28,385 nt of DNA from Prevotellaceae bacterium UBA1716 (lineage in GTDB: Bacteria > Bacteroidota > Bacteroidia > Bacteroidales > Bacteroidaceae), in assembly GCA_002317225.1 (NCBI GenBank), contig DCIW01000010.1, positions 1 through 28,385 on the forward strand. Direction: 5' to 3'. Made by a program: the position numbers and the translations under genes. Shown here piece by piece: positions 14,249 to 22,463 of this stretch (position 1 is its first letter; every line of letters begins with the position of its first letter). The notes below the pieces were generated by a model. That model made no database searches. It saw only the letters and a program-made list of their open reading frames with translations, and was not told where the DNA came from.

Positions 14249-14290
14249 AAGACCCTCTCCCCAACCCTCTCCCGTAAAGGGCGAGGGGGA
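14249..14290. repeat. CCCTCTCC / GGGCGAGGGG repeat after amtB
   Basis: AGACCCTCTCCCC, AACCCTCTCCC, GTAAA, GGGCGAGGGGG form a G/C-rich hairpin with one mismatch and no T-tract. The sequence is related to the 37-bp repeat at the end of pyrG (shared GACCCTC and CCCTC words), so it is probably a degenerate member of one dispersed family; it may also help end the amtB transcript. Confidence 0.5.
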
Positions 14291-14312
14291 CAGGCAGAAA
14301 TCAAGATATTAT

Positions 14313-14348
14313 ATTGTACGATGCATCAAAATAGGTGTGTCGTACAAT
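14313..14348 (+). promoter_or_regulatory. ATTGTACGA / TCGTACAAT inverted repeat upstream of pyrG
   Basis: Perfect 9-bp arms at 14313-14321 and 14340-14348 are separated by 18 bp; each arm is followed by ATGC or ATGCAT/ATGCGT, giving overlapping direct similarity as well. It lies 33 bp before the pyrG start and could be a dimeric operator or an RNA hairpin. No TAnnTTTG box is visible in this gap. Confidence 0.45.
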
Positions 14349-14381
14349 GCGTGAAAATACAAAACAACAACAATAAGAAAT

Positions 14382-15986
14382 ATGGAACCAAAATTTATCT
14401 TTGTTACGGGAGGTGTGGTTTCCTCTTTAGGTAAGGGAATCATCTCTTCTTCAATCGGCAAACTGCTTCAGGCACGAGGTTATCGCATTACTATTCAGAA
14501 GTTTGACCCCTACATCAACATTGATCCGGGTACTCTCAACCCATATGAACATGGAGAATGCTATGTGACTGATGATGGAATGGAAACTGACCTCGACCTT
14601 GGACACTATGAACGATTCACAGGTATTCGCACTACTCGCAACAACTCTGTTACTACTGGCAGAATTTACAAGACTGTGATTGATCGTGAGCGTAAAGGTG
14701 ATTATCTCGGCAAGACCATCCAGGTGGTGCCTCACATCACCGATGAGATAAAGCGTCGTATGCTTCGTGAGATGGACAGAGATAAATATGATTTCATCAT
14801 CACCGAGGTGGGCGGAACAATTGGTGATATCGAAAGTGCGCCTTTCATGGAGGCAATCCGACAACTTCGTTGGGAACTCGGAAAGAATGCCGTAAGCGTT
14901 CACCTCACATACGTACCTTATCTTAAAGCAGCAGGAGAACTCAAGACCAAACCAACCCAGCACTCTGTGAAAGAGATGCAAGGAATGGGAATCCAACCAG
15001 ACGTGCTCATTCTCCGTACCGAACTCCATCTCTCCGATAGTGTTCGTATGAAGGTGGCTTCATTCTGCAATGTCGATCTCGAATGTGTGGTTCAGAGTGA
15101 GGATCTCCCAAGCATTTACGAGGTCCCTGTTAATATGCAGAAGCAAGGTCTCGATGCTGCCATAATGCGAAAGTTTGGTATTCCTGTTGGTGAGACTCCA
15201 GCAATGAAGCCTTGGCACGAATTCCTTGACAAACAGAAGAATGCAACTAAGATTGTGCGCATTGGACTTGTAGGCAAGTACGACCTTCAGGATGCATACA
15301 AGAGCATTCGTGAAAGCCTTAATCTTGCAGGCATATATAACGATGTAAAGGTGAAGATAGAATTTGTGAATAGCGAAAACATCACAAAAGCCAATGTGGA
15401 AGAGAAGTTGAAAGATTTTGCAGGAATTATGATTTGCCCAGGTTTCGGACAACGAGGTATTGAAGGTAAGATTATTGCGGCAGAATACACTCGTACTCAC
15501 GATATTCCTACATTTGGTATTTGTCTCGGTATGCAGATGATGGTGATTGAGTTTGCTCGTAATGTCCTCGGTTTTGCTGATGCTAACAGTCGTGAGATGG
15601 ATGAGCATACGCCTCACAATGTTATCGACATTATGGAAGACCAAAAGAACATCACCAATATGGGTGGAACGATGCGTCTTGGTGCTTATGCTTGTCAATT
15701 AAAGGAAGGCAGCAAGGTGGCTTCTATCTACAAAGATAAACTTATCCACGAGCGCCATCGCCATCGCTATGAGTTCAATAACAAATATAAGGATGACTAC
15801 GAATCCAAAGGCATGAAATGCACTGGTATCAACCCAGATGCCGACCTTGTGGAAATCGTTGAAATACCAGAACTCAAATGGTATGTCGGAACTCAGTTCC
15901 ATCCTGAATATGCAAGCACGGTTTTGGAACCACATCCTTTGTTTGTGGATTTTATAAAGCAGACCCTCCCCTCACCCTCCCTATAG
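14382..15986 (+). CDS. pyrG: CTP synthase, glutamine-hydrolysing
   Basis: 534 residues, normal length. It aminates UTP to CTP using ATP and ammonia released from glutamine. The N-terminal synthetase domain (about 1-270) has KFIFVTGGVVSSLGKGI (P-loop), QKFDPYINIDPGTLNPYEHG and TEVGGTIGDIES. The C-terminal class I glutamine amidotransferase domain has FGICLGMQ with the nucleophilic Cys, and QFHPEY with the catalytic His; the Glu follows. The last eight codons (QTLPSPSL then TAG) come from the left arm of a 37-bp inverted repeat, so the native C-terminus has been replaced by repeat sequence after DFIK. The missing tail lies beyond the amidotransferase fold, so activity should be kept. Confidence 0.97.
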   Translation: MEPKFIFVTGGVVSSLGKGIISSSIGKLLQARGYRITIQKFDPYINIDPGTLNPYEHGECYVTDDGMETDLDLGHYERFTGIRTTRNNSVTTGRIYKTVIDRERKGDYLGKTIQVVPHITDEIKRRMLREMDRDKYDFIITEVGGTIGDIESAPFMEAIRQLRWELGKNAVSVHLTYVPYLKAAGELKTKPTQHSVKEMQGMGIQPDVLILRTELHLSDSVRMKVASFCNVDLECVVQSEDLPSIYEVPVNMQKQGLDAAIMRKFGIPVGETPAMKPWHEFLDKQKNATKIVRIGLVGKYDLQDAYKSIRESLNLAGIYNDVKVKIEFVNSENITKANVEEKLKDFAGIMICPGFGQRGIEGKIIAAEYTRTHDIPTFGICLGMQMMVIEFARNVLGFADANSREMDEHTPHNVIDIMEDQKNITNMGGTMRLGAYACQLKEGSKVASIYKDKLIHERHRHRYEFNNKYKDDYESKGMKCTGINPDADLVEIVEIPELKWYVGTQFHPEYASTVLEPHPLFVDFIKQTLPSPSL

Positions 15987-16184
15987 GGAGGGAGTAGATA
16001 CTTTGAGCGGGTTGACATTATATAGACAGGAAGATTATTCTCCATCCGAATAGAAATATTATATCCTGTTGAAGAAACAAATACTTAATCTACAAGAAAT
16101 GCCAGATGGAACAAATCCACCTGGCATTTCTACGTTTATCCCAGTAACTACTCCCTCCCTCTAGGGAGGGTGAGGGGAGGGTCT
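15961..16184. repeat. 224-bp element with 37-bp GA/CT-rich inverted ends
   Basis: Left arm 15961-15997 (AGACCCTCCCCTCACCCTCC, then a CTATAG core, GGGAGGGAGTAG) and right arm 16148-16184 are inverted copies matching at 36 of 37 positions. A further partial copy (GGGAGGGTCTT) ends at 16200. Each arm also contains its own CTCCCT/AGGGAG palindrome. The element lies between convergent pyrG and the aldolase gene; its left arm encodes the pyrG stop and its right side abuts the aldolase stop. Confidence 0.75.
16095..16131. terminator. Bidirectional hairpin between convergent genes
   Basis: AGAAATGCCAGATGG pairs with CCACCTGGCATTTCT (one mismatch) around AACAAAT. It lies inside the repeat-bounded element and can serve both pyrG and the aldolase gene. 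Confidence 0.7.
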
Positions 16185-16201
16185 TGGAGGGGAGGGTCTT
16201 C

Positions 16202-17149
16202 TTATACTTCCTTATTCTTCACAACCGACTCATAATAAGCCAAATAATCATCCTTCTGTTCGCTTGCCATCCAAGCCATTGCTGAACGTGGGTGATCATT
16301 TTGCGAACCAGTAATCATATATGGAATGAAGTAGCCCCAGTCAATCTGCTTCTGGAGTGGGTGGATATGTTCCTGAATGCACTTGATGATTGGTTCGAGC
16401 TTGTATTTAGGGTTCTTAAGGAATGAGATGAGCAACTCCATAGGACAGTTACCTGCACCACGACCAATACCAAGCATTGTAGCATCAAGCATATTAGCAC
16501 CGGTACGGATACACTCGATTGTGTTTGCAAAAGCAAGCTGAGTATTGTTGTGACCATGGAAACCGATTGTCTTTCCAGGCAAAGCTTCAATATACTTGTT
16601 TACAAGTCCGTGAATATCCTCCGAATAAAGACTTCCGAAACTGTCAACCAAGTAGAATGTGCCAACTCGTGAATTAGCCACATCCTCAAGCACTTGGTCA
16701 AGAACACGTTCACCAACCTTCGAAACTGCCATCAAGTTGATAGTTGCCTCGTAACCCTTGTCCATAACATGATGAGCAAGTTCGATAGCCTTGTCAATCT
16801 GATAATCGTAACAAGCCACACGGAAGAGGTCAACAACACTCTCATCCTTTGGACGGATGTCATCATACTTGATACGACCGATATCAGCCATAACAGAGAG
16901 CTTGGTGTTAGTGTTGTTTTCACCAACAATCTCACGAAGTTCGTCTTCAGCACAGAACTTCCATGGTCCGTATTCGCTGCGTGGGAACTGATCCTCGCTA
17001 CTGATATAACCAATTTCCATATAGTCGATTCCTGCGTTCACACAAGAATCATATACTCCCTTGACAAAATCCTTGCTGAACTGCCATTTGTTCATCAAAC
17101 CGCCATCGCGGACTGTGCAATCCAGCACTTTGATTTCTTTTTTAAACAT
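16202..17149 (-). CDS. HMGL-like aldolase-domain protein
   Basis: 315 residues from ATG 17149. A longer frame would start at 17170 (MYKYHSTM) but overlaps the upstream stop, so the shorter start, 13 bp after that stop, is chosen. The protein is a TIM barrel of the HMG-CoA lyase / 4-hydroxy-2-oxovalerate aldolase / isopropylmalate synthase group. The first strand has VLDCTVRDGGLMN, giving a catalytic Arg and metal-binding Asp. FHGHNNTQLAFAN supplies the paired metal-ligand histidines and Asn, and GIGRGAGNCPMELL is the glycine-rich loop. It lacks the C-terminal regulatory or DmpG-type communication domain, so the enzyme is short. Substrate unknown. Its partner gene encodes a PchB-like chorismate mutase, hinting at chemistry on a pyruvate-bearing compound; that is inference. 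Confidence 0.85.
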   Translation of the reverse strand: MFKKEIKVLDCTVRDGGLMNKWQFSKDFVKGVYDSCVNAGIDYMEIGYISSEDQFPRSEYGPWKFCAEDELREIVGENNTNTKLSVMADIGRIKYDDIRPKDESVVDLFRVACYDYQIDKAIELAHHVMDKGYEATINLMAVSKVGERVLDQVLEDVANSRVGTFYLVDSFGSLYSEDIHGLVNKYIEALPGKTIGFHGHNNTQLAFANTIECIRTGANMLDATMLGIGRGAGNCPMELLISFLKNPKYKLEPIIKCIQEHIHPLQKQIDWGYFIPYMITGSQNDHPRSAMAWMASEQKDDYLAYYESVVKNKEV

Positions 17150-17162
17150 AGTTGAGTGGTAT

Positions 17163-17474
17163 TTATACATTAATTATTTTCTTTTCTTCTTCGATAAAGT
17201 AACGAATCAACCTGTCATAAATCTCGCCAACAACATCAGGGTTAAGGCCTTCTTCCTCTGCCCAATTGCGACGGCTGGATATCACGGCAGCACGTCTGTC
17301 AGTTGCCTCAATACTATCTGCAGTACTTTCCTTGTACTTTACCACCTCGCGAACATAACCGAAGCGAACAGATAGTTGGCGGATAATCTCGCGGTCGATA
17401 CGGTCGATTTCTGCTCTAACCTCATCAATGTTAGTGCATTCGTGTGGAAGTTTATCGTTTAAGTTATTTATCAC
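17163..17474 (-). CDS. AroQ-type chorismate mutase / isochorismate pyruvate-lyase-like protein
   Basis: 103 residues, the size of single-domain AroQ enzymes. The start is GTG at 17474 (no ATG is available before the first helix). The first helix IDEVRAEIDRIDREIIRQL carries the conserved Arg; VRFGYVREVVKYK supplies the Arg and Lys that grip the carboxylates. SRRNWAEEEGL and YDRLIRYFIEEEKK form the last helices. From memory the layout CT-x-IDxIRxxIDxID...WAEExGL is closer to PchB (isochorismate pyruvate-lyase) than to the PheA mutase domain. Where PchB has Gln90 and the E. coli mutase Gln88, I read Glu, which should affect rate and pH dependence. The aldolase gene follows 13 bp downstream in the same operon. 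The reaction (chorismate to prephenate, or isochorismate to salicylate plus pyruvate) cannot be fixed from sequence. Confidence 0.82.
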   Translation of the reverse strand: MINNLNDKLPHECTNIDEVRAEIDRIDREIIRQLSVRFGYVREVVKYKESTADSIEATDRRAAVISSRRNWAEEEGLNPDVVGEIYDRLIRYFIEEEKKIINV

Positions 17475-17811
17475 AGTTGAATCGTGTTTAATTGTTTGTC
17501 AATTCTTTTTACCATTCTGATCCTCTCATTTTTCAAGTGAGATGCTTTGCTTTCAAACAAAAAGCGAGCAAAATTACAAAAAACAAAGCAATCTGCCATG
17601 AAAAAGAAACATTATTATCGTTTTCTGATGCTCCAACTTTCGTTTTGGTATTTAAAAAGGAATATTGGTAGACGAAAAGACCATCGCAAAGTCAACTACG
17701 ACTCAACGACGGCCTTTTTCCTTTTATTTGTTTTTCATTATCCAACCTCTCTCAGGTGAGTTGTCGTTCGCATTGTAGCGCTTTTGGAGAGAGAGAGCTA
17801 TGAATGATATT
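17475..17811. other. Intergenic region between asnB and the chorismate mutase operon
   Basis: 337 bp with no convincing gene; a 70-codon frame here (MLSNKKRAKL) is Lys/Phe-rich low complexity and is not called. On the minus strand TAATTTTGC at 17570-17578 is a -7 candidate for the operon below. CTCATTTTTCAAGTGAG at about 17526-17542 and TCTCAGGTGAG near 17750 carry CTCA/TGAG arms like those in the repeats flanking the fic gene. No clear terminator for asnB was found. Confidence 0.5.
17570..17578 (-). promoter_or_regulatory. -7 box of the chorismate mutase/aldolase operon
   Basis: TAATTTTGC on the minus strand fits the consensus; the GTG start lies 95 bp downstream. No good -33 element is seen. 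Confidence 0.5.
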
Positions 17812-19542
17812 TTAATATGCACTTTCGTGAACACCAGCTACTGCACGTCCACTTGGTTCGTTCATGTTCTTCCAAGCCTCGTCCCATTCGAGGGCCTTAG
17901 CGGTAGAACAAGCAACTGAAGCCTCATGAGGAACAGACTTAGCAGCTGATTCGCTTGGGAAATGCTCCTCGAAGATTGAACGATAGTAGTACTCTTCCTT
18001 ACACATAGGAGTGTTGATTGGGAATCGTTCTGCAGCATGTGCCATCTGTTCGTCTGTAACAGCCTCGCTTGTAATCTGCTTCAGAGTGTCAATCCAACTG
18101 TAACCAACACCATCAGAGAACTGCTCTTTCTGTCTCCAAGCAACACTCTCAGGGAGCATGTCAGCAAAACCATCACGAACAACCTTCTTCTCTATCTCCT
18201 TACCAGGACACATCTTATGCTCTGGATTGAGCGACATTGCTACATCGAGGAACTCCTTATCAAGGAATGGAACACGACCTTCAACGCCCCAAGCACAAAG
18301 GCTCTTGTTTGCACGAAGGCAGTCATACTGATAGAGTTTTCCAAGTTTGCGAACAGTCTCCTCATGGAATTCCTGTGCGTTTGGTGCCTTGTGGAAGTAG
18401 AGATATCCACCGAATACCTCGTCTGCACCTTCGCCAGAGAGTACCATCTTGATACCCATTGACTTGATGACACGAGAAAGGAGATACATTGGAGTACTTG
18501 CACGAACTGTAGTCACATCGTATGTTTCGATGAAATAGATGACATCGCGAATAGCATCGATACCTTCTTGGATAGTATAGTTGATTTCGTGATGAACAGT
18601 TCCGATATGTTCAGCCACTTCCTTTGCCTTAATCAAGTCTGGAGCACCCTTCAAACCTACTGCGAATGAGTGGAGACGTGGCCACCAAGCCTTCTCCTTG
18701 CTATCAGTCTCAACACGATGGCTTGAATAGAGCTCTGCAACTGCGCTTGTAACAGAAGAGTCAAGACCACCAGAAAGGAGCACACCATAAGGCACATCCG
18801 ACATGAGCTGACGCTTCACACTTGCCTTCAATGCATCGCGGATAGTATCTACACTTTCCTTATATGAGAGTTTTGCAATCTTACCAGTCTCACCTGAGCA
18901 ATCTTGTGGCATCTTGTGCATCCATTCGCGATCGTACCATTTCTTAAGGCCACACTTGCTATAATAATAATGACCTGGGAGGAATGGTTCGTACTCATCG
19001 CAGAAACCTTCGAGCGACTTCAACTCACTTGCCACATAAACCTTACCGTCAGCATCCTTACCTATATAAAGAGGTATCACACCGATAGGGTCGCGCCCCA
19101 TAAGGAACACATCGTTTGCCTCATCATAGAGAGCAAAACCGAAGATACCGTTGAGAGTCTCAAAGAGTTTTGTGATTGCCTCCTCCTTCTTGTCTTCAGG
19201 AGCAGGTAGCACAAGTTCTTTATAGAGAGCGAGAATCACCTCACAGTCCGAACCTGTCTGGAACTCATACGAAGTAGAGAGTTGACGACGTATTTCGCGA
19301 TGATTATATATCTCACCATTGACAGCAAGAATCTGCTGCTTGTCGGGTGAGAACAGTGGTTGACCACCTGATTCTGGGTCAACGATTGAGAGTCTTTCGT
19401 GTGCGAGAATAGCTGACTTACCTACATAGATTCCCGACCAGTCTGGTCCACGATGGCGAATCTTTTGTGACATCTTAAGAGCCTTCTTTCGCAATTCCTG
19501 TGTTTGGTCCTTAATACCAAATATTCCTACAATTCCACACAT
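17812..19542 (-). CDS. asnB: Asparagine synthase B, glutamine-hydrolysing
   Basis: 576 residues. It makes asparagine from aspartate, ATP and glutamine. The start is fixed by MCGIVGIFG: after Met removal Cys2 is the N-terminal nucleophile of the glutaminase domain. This class II amidotransferase domain continues with RHRGPDWSG, HERLSIVDPESGGQPL and AVNGEIYNHREIR. The synthetase domain begins near residue 230 with the ATP-pyrophosphatase loop PYGVLLSGGLDSSV and contains LSGEGADEVFGGY and WGVEGRVPFLD. Length and motifs match E. coli AsnB-type enzymes. The gene has its own promoter with -33 and -7 elements and lies near PII, amtB and pyrG, consistent with a nitrogen-economy neighbourhood. Confidence 0.97.
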   Translation of the reverse strand: MCGIVGIFGIKDQTQELRKKALKMSQKIRHRGPDWSGIYVGKSAILAHERLSIVDPESGGQPLFSPDKQQILAVNGEIYNHREIRRQLSTSYEFQTGSDCEVILALYKELVLPAPEDKKEEAITKLFETLNGIFGFALYDEANDVFLMGRDPIGVIPLYIGKDADGKVYVASELKSLEGFCDEYEPFLPGHYYYSKCGLKKWYDREWMHKMPQDCSGETGKIAKLSYKESVDTIRDALKASVKRQLMSDVPYGVLLSGGLDSSVTSAVAELYSSHRVETDSKEKAWWPRLHSFAVGLKGAPDLIKAKEVAEHIGTVHHEINYTIQEGIDAIRDVIYFIETYDVTTVRASTPMYLLSRVIKSMGIKMVLSGEGADEVFGGYLYFHKAPNAQEFHEETVRKLGKLYQYDCLRANKSLCAWGVEGRVPFLDKEFLDVAMSLNPEHKMCPGKEIEKKVVRDGFADMLPESVAWRQKEQFSDGVGYSWIDTLKQITSEAVTDEQMAHAAERFPINTPMCKEEYYYRSIFEEHFPSESAAKSVPHEASVACSTAKALEWDEAWKNMNEPSGRAVAGVHESAY

Positions 19543-19671
19543 AAGTGTAATTTACGATTTACCATTTATCATTTACCATTTGCCTCCGATTGAGAGAGGG
19601 GCATACACCTTATAATAAATAATAAATGAGGTTAAAAGTTTTATTTTGTTGGTGTTTTATTAATTTCGGGT

Positions 19672-19703
19672 GCAAAGGTAACACTTTTTTATTATTCACC
19701 AAA
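19672..19703 (-). promoter_or_regulatory. asnB promoter
   Basis: On the minus strand TTTG (19700-19703) and TACCTTTGC (19672-19680) are 19 bp apart. The leader to the ATG at 19542 is about 125 nt. Confidence 0.75.
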
Positions 19704-20030
19704 GAAAAATGTAAAAAATGTAAGCATTTATATTATTTTTCCTTACATTTTGCGACAATATATGCCATTATACCCATTTATTGGTCACTTATTGCATTCA
19801 CAATGTCTCATTCTTATAAACACACATGAACAAGCATTGCCAATACACTTCTTCTTGAGTGACTTAGTAAAAACCAAATAAAAAACATAAGTATGAGCCA
19901 AACCGACAAATTGGTTATTTTGTACACAAGATTATCAAGTATTATCCTATTTTTCTTCCTTTTGTATCCTGATGTAACATGTTGCAAAACTTGTGAAACA
20001 TATAGATAAAACATATTTTATAAATAATAC

Positions 20031-20039
20031 TACCTTTGC
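20031..20039 (+). promoter_or_regulatory. -7 box upstream of the triplicated-domain secreted protein
   Basis: TACCTTTGC lies 102 bp before the ATG; the -33 region is AT-rich without TTTG. Confidence 0.6.
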
Positions 20040-20140
20040 AAAACTTAATTCTACAAGATAAAGCATGCATACAATCTTTATTTTCAATTTAGCACTAACA
20101 ACATTTTTAAACATCATAATATTAATAATTTTTATTACAA

Positions 20141-22015
20141 ATGAAAAAACTAATTCTTTTTTCTTTGCTTGCAGTAATCTCACTGTTTGCAAATGCTCAA
20201 GAGGTTGACGTAACCACTCTTGAGTGGGTTAAGAAGGGACAAGATTGCGCAAACGTTTTTAACAATGCTGACGCAAGTCTTGTTTTCGGTACTGATGCAG
20301 GTGGTTCTAACCTCTCTTATGTTGACATCTCTGCTTATGGCAAAATCAATTTGTATGGAACCGCAGGTCAGACAGCACGTTTGTTCATCAACCGCGAGGA
20401 AATAGGCGACAAGGGTATTGTCTTTGTTGAAATCAATTCAAATGGTGTAGGTGTATTTGATTGCAAAAAAATGCTCGAACTTCAACCTACAATACAATAC
20501 ATTCACTTAAATGGTATTAAGGCAAGTGCATGGAATACAAAACTTAATTTGTCAAGCATTACTGTTAGCGGCGATCCTATTACATTCCCGGAAATATCGT
20601 GGGTATGTCCAGCTGGTGAAACTGATATAACTGAGTTTGCGTGGATAAAGAAGGAACAGGACTGTGCTAATAATCTCAGCACTACGACAGACGCCGTAGT
20701 ATTTGGTACTGATGCAGGTGGCAAAAACATCTCTTTTGTTGATATTACATATTGTAGCTCCCTCAAGGTTTATGGTCCTAAAGGTCAGAAAGCACGCTTC
20801 TTCATCAACCGCGAAGAGTATAGTGAAAACTTCCAGTTCTTTGCGGAAATCGGCGATGATGGTGTTGGTGTTCTCAACCTCGCTGATGTATTGTCTGCTC
20901 AGGAAGGTGCAAAGTACATCCATCTCAATGGTGTTAAAGCTGCATCTCCAGGCGAACAACTTAAGATTGATGGTATCACAGTAATTGAAAAGCCATGGGT
21001 TTGTCCAGAAGGCGAAGTGGACTACACAACACTCGAAGGTTATAAGGATGTAAACAACATAGGCAAGAGCATCAAAGGTGGAGATGTTGTATATGGCAAC
21101 CAGAGCAGCGGCGATGATTATGTGGATGTTACAGCATACGATATTGTAAAGTTCTATGGTACTCCAGGTGCACTTCTTCGTGTGTTTGCCAACCGTGCTG
21201 GAGGTGAAGGTGTAACTGTAGGTAAGAACGAACAACGTGTGTCAATCGGTAATGATGGTGTTGGTACACTTGATATCAAAGATGTTATGGAAGCAACAGA
21301 GAAGGAATACTGCTATTTGAGTGGTATCAAGATTTGCGCTGCTTGGCAAGGAGCTTCTATCGACCAAAAAATCGTAATTAAGGGTATTTCTGTAGTGTCA
21401 GCGCCAGCACCTTACACTATTGCAACTACAGCAGGTAAGATTGGTACTGTCGTTCTTGACTACCCAGCATCAATCGAAGGTGCTACTCTTTATGAAGTTG
21501 CTTCATTCGATGCTTCAACAGGTCTTGAACTTTCAGAAGTTGAAGGTGATATGGTAGGTGGTACTCCATATATCTATGTTGCTTCAGCTGATGAAGTGGT
21601 TTGCACAAAGAAGGGTGCTTCTGTTGCACACGGTGATTTCGATTGTACAAAGGGAAATGTAGGTAATGGTCTCGTGGGCTGCTATTCTGAAGTATCTCCA
21701 ACAAAGTCGTCTGAATGGTTTGGTTATATCCGTAGCAGCTACATTATTAACAACAACCAACTTCGTCAGATTGGCCAAGGTAATATCACTATCCCAGCAA
21801 ATCGTTGTTTCTTCGTTCCAAGCAAATATGATTCTGAGTCTTCTGCTTCAGGTGCTAAGACAATCACTATCCCAACAGAAGAAGCAACTGCTATCAAGAA
21901 TGTAAACGCTTCTCTCGAAGGTGGTAAGATCTACGACATGAACGGTCGTGAGGTTAAGTCAATGAAGAAGGGTGGTATCTACTTAGTAGGTGGCATGAAG
22001 ATTAGTGTTAAGTAA
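20141..22015 (+). CDS. Secreted protein with a triplicated 130-residue domain and sorting-like C-terminus
   Basis: 624 residues. Signal peptide MKKLILFSLLAVISLFANAQ with predicted cleavage after ANA. Three homologous units follow (about 22-158, 159-290 and 291-425), each with VDxTTLEWVKK or similar, an FGTDAGG/VYGNQSSG turn, YVDI, LYGTxGQxARLFINRE, DGVGVLxxxDVL and YIHLNGIKA, and each of the first two ending WVCPAGE/WVCPEGE. The pattern suggests a beta-sandwich adhesion or glycan-binding domain; no named family is certain. The last 40 residues, AIKNVNASLEGGKIYDMNGR through GGIYLVGGMKISVK, resemble the C-terminal sorting or Ig-like tails common on exported Prevotella proteins, so type IX export is possible but unproven. 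A 57-codon gene follows 35 bp downstream. Confidence 0.8.
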   Translation: MKKLILFSLLAVISLFANAQEVDVTTLEWVKKGQDCANVFNNADASLVFGTDAGGSNLSYVDISAYGKINLYGTAGQTARLFINREEIGDKGIVFVEINSNGVGVFDCKKMLELQPTIQYIHLNGIKASAWNTKLNLSSITVSGDPITFPEISWVCPAGETDITEFAWIKKEQDCANNLSTTTDAVVFGTDAGGKNISFVDITYCSSLKVYGPKGQKARFFINREEYSENFQFFAEIGDDGVGVLNLADVLSAQEGAKYIHLNGVKAASPGEQLKIDGITVIEKPWVCPEGEVDYTTLEGYKDVNNIGKSIKGGDVVYGNQSSGDDYVDVTAYDIVKFYGTPGALLRVFANRAGGEGVTVGKNEQRVSIGNDGVGTLDIKDVMEATEKEYCYLSGIKICAAWQGASIDQKIVIKGISVVSAPAPYTIATTAGKIGTVVLDYPASIEGATLYEVASFDASTGLELSEVEGDMVGGTPYIYVASADEVVCTKKGASVAHGDFDCTKGNVGNGLVGCYSEVSPTKSSEWFGYIRSSYIINNNQLRQIGQGNITIPANRCFFVPSKYDSESSASGAKTITIPTEEATAIKNVNASLEGGKIYDMNGREVKSMKKGGIYLVGGMKISVK

Positions 22016-22050
22016 ATCAATTCATAACAGCAAAATATATTATTCGAAAT

Positions 22051-22224
22051 ATGAAAAAGCAATATATAACTCCTGTTTTGGAAATCGAGACTGTTAAGAT
22101 GATGAAGAATCTTATGCTCTCTGTCAGCGTAGGTGAAGCTTTCAAAAAGGGCGAATCGGCTACTGCAGAATCTAAGCAGTTCAGCGACGAGTACAGTCTT
22201 GGTGACAAGTATATCTGGGAATAA
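22051..22224 (+). CDS. 57-residue peptide of unknown function
   Basis: Reading from ATG 22051 to TAA 22222-22224 gives MKKQYITPVLEIETVKMMKN, then LMLSVSVGEAFKKGESATAE, then SKQFSDEYSLGDKYIWE. It starts 35 bp after the secreted-protein gene and is followed 24 bp later by a strong terminator, so the two share a transcript. The opening MKK-x-Y-x-x-P-x-x-E is, from memory, a recurring opening of short Bacteroidales proteins whose role is not established. There is no clear cleavable signal peptide; LMLSVSVG is a short hydrophobic patch followed by a charged acidic tail. It could be a small structural or signalling peptide, or a leader-core precursor; I cannot tell which. Confidence 0.65.
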   Translation: MKKQYITPVLEIETVKMMKNLMLSVSVGEAFKKGESATAESKQFSDEYSLGDKYIWE

Positions 22225-22248
22225 TCCTAAAGACTAACATAATGCAGG

Positions 22249-22288
22249 AGGTGCGGAGCAATTCAGTTTGCTTCGCACCTTTAGTTTT
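22249..22288 (+). terminator. Terminator after the 57-residue peptide
   Basis: AGGTGCGGAGCAA pairs with TTTGCTTCGCACCT (one mismatch) around TTCAG, followed by TTAGTTTT. Confidence 0.8.
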
Positions 22289-22371
22289 GCACTTTATCTA
22301 CAACAGATTATTCATATCCTACGCGTGCGAACATTATTAATATAAGGAAGGGGCAAGTTCCATGCTAAAGA

Positions 22372-22404
22372 TTTGGCACATTCAATAATTCTCACTAATT
22401 TTGC
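22372..22404 (+). promoter_or_regulatory. Promoter of the CitMHS/NhaD-type transporter
   Basis: TTTG at 22372-22375 and TAATTTTGC at 22396-22404 are 20 bp apart; the ATG follows 60 bp downstream. Confidence 0.75.
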
Positions 22405-22463
22405 ACCCGAATTAAGAGTTTCAGGTAAACTAAAATCAAAACAATAATAAAAAAACATAACAA

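Larger units (their letters stand above)
19543..20140. other. Divergent intergenic region, no gene
   Basis: 598 bp between divergent genes. Next to asnB is a filler of related words (ATTTACGATTTACCATTTAT and CATTTACCATTTGCC at about 19552-19585) inside the asnB leader. The asnB promoter is at 19672-19703 and the promoter for the plus-strand gene at 20031-20039. The 330 bp between is AT-rich with scattered short frames and no recognisable signal. Confidence 0.6.

Noticed and set aside
20552..21235. 227-codon minus-strand frame opposite the triplicated secreted protein
   Set aside because: Composition rich in Cys, Thr, Ile and Phe with no motif; the plus frame has a signal peptide and internal repeats.
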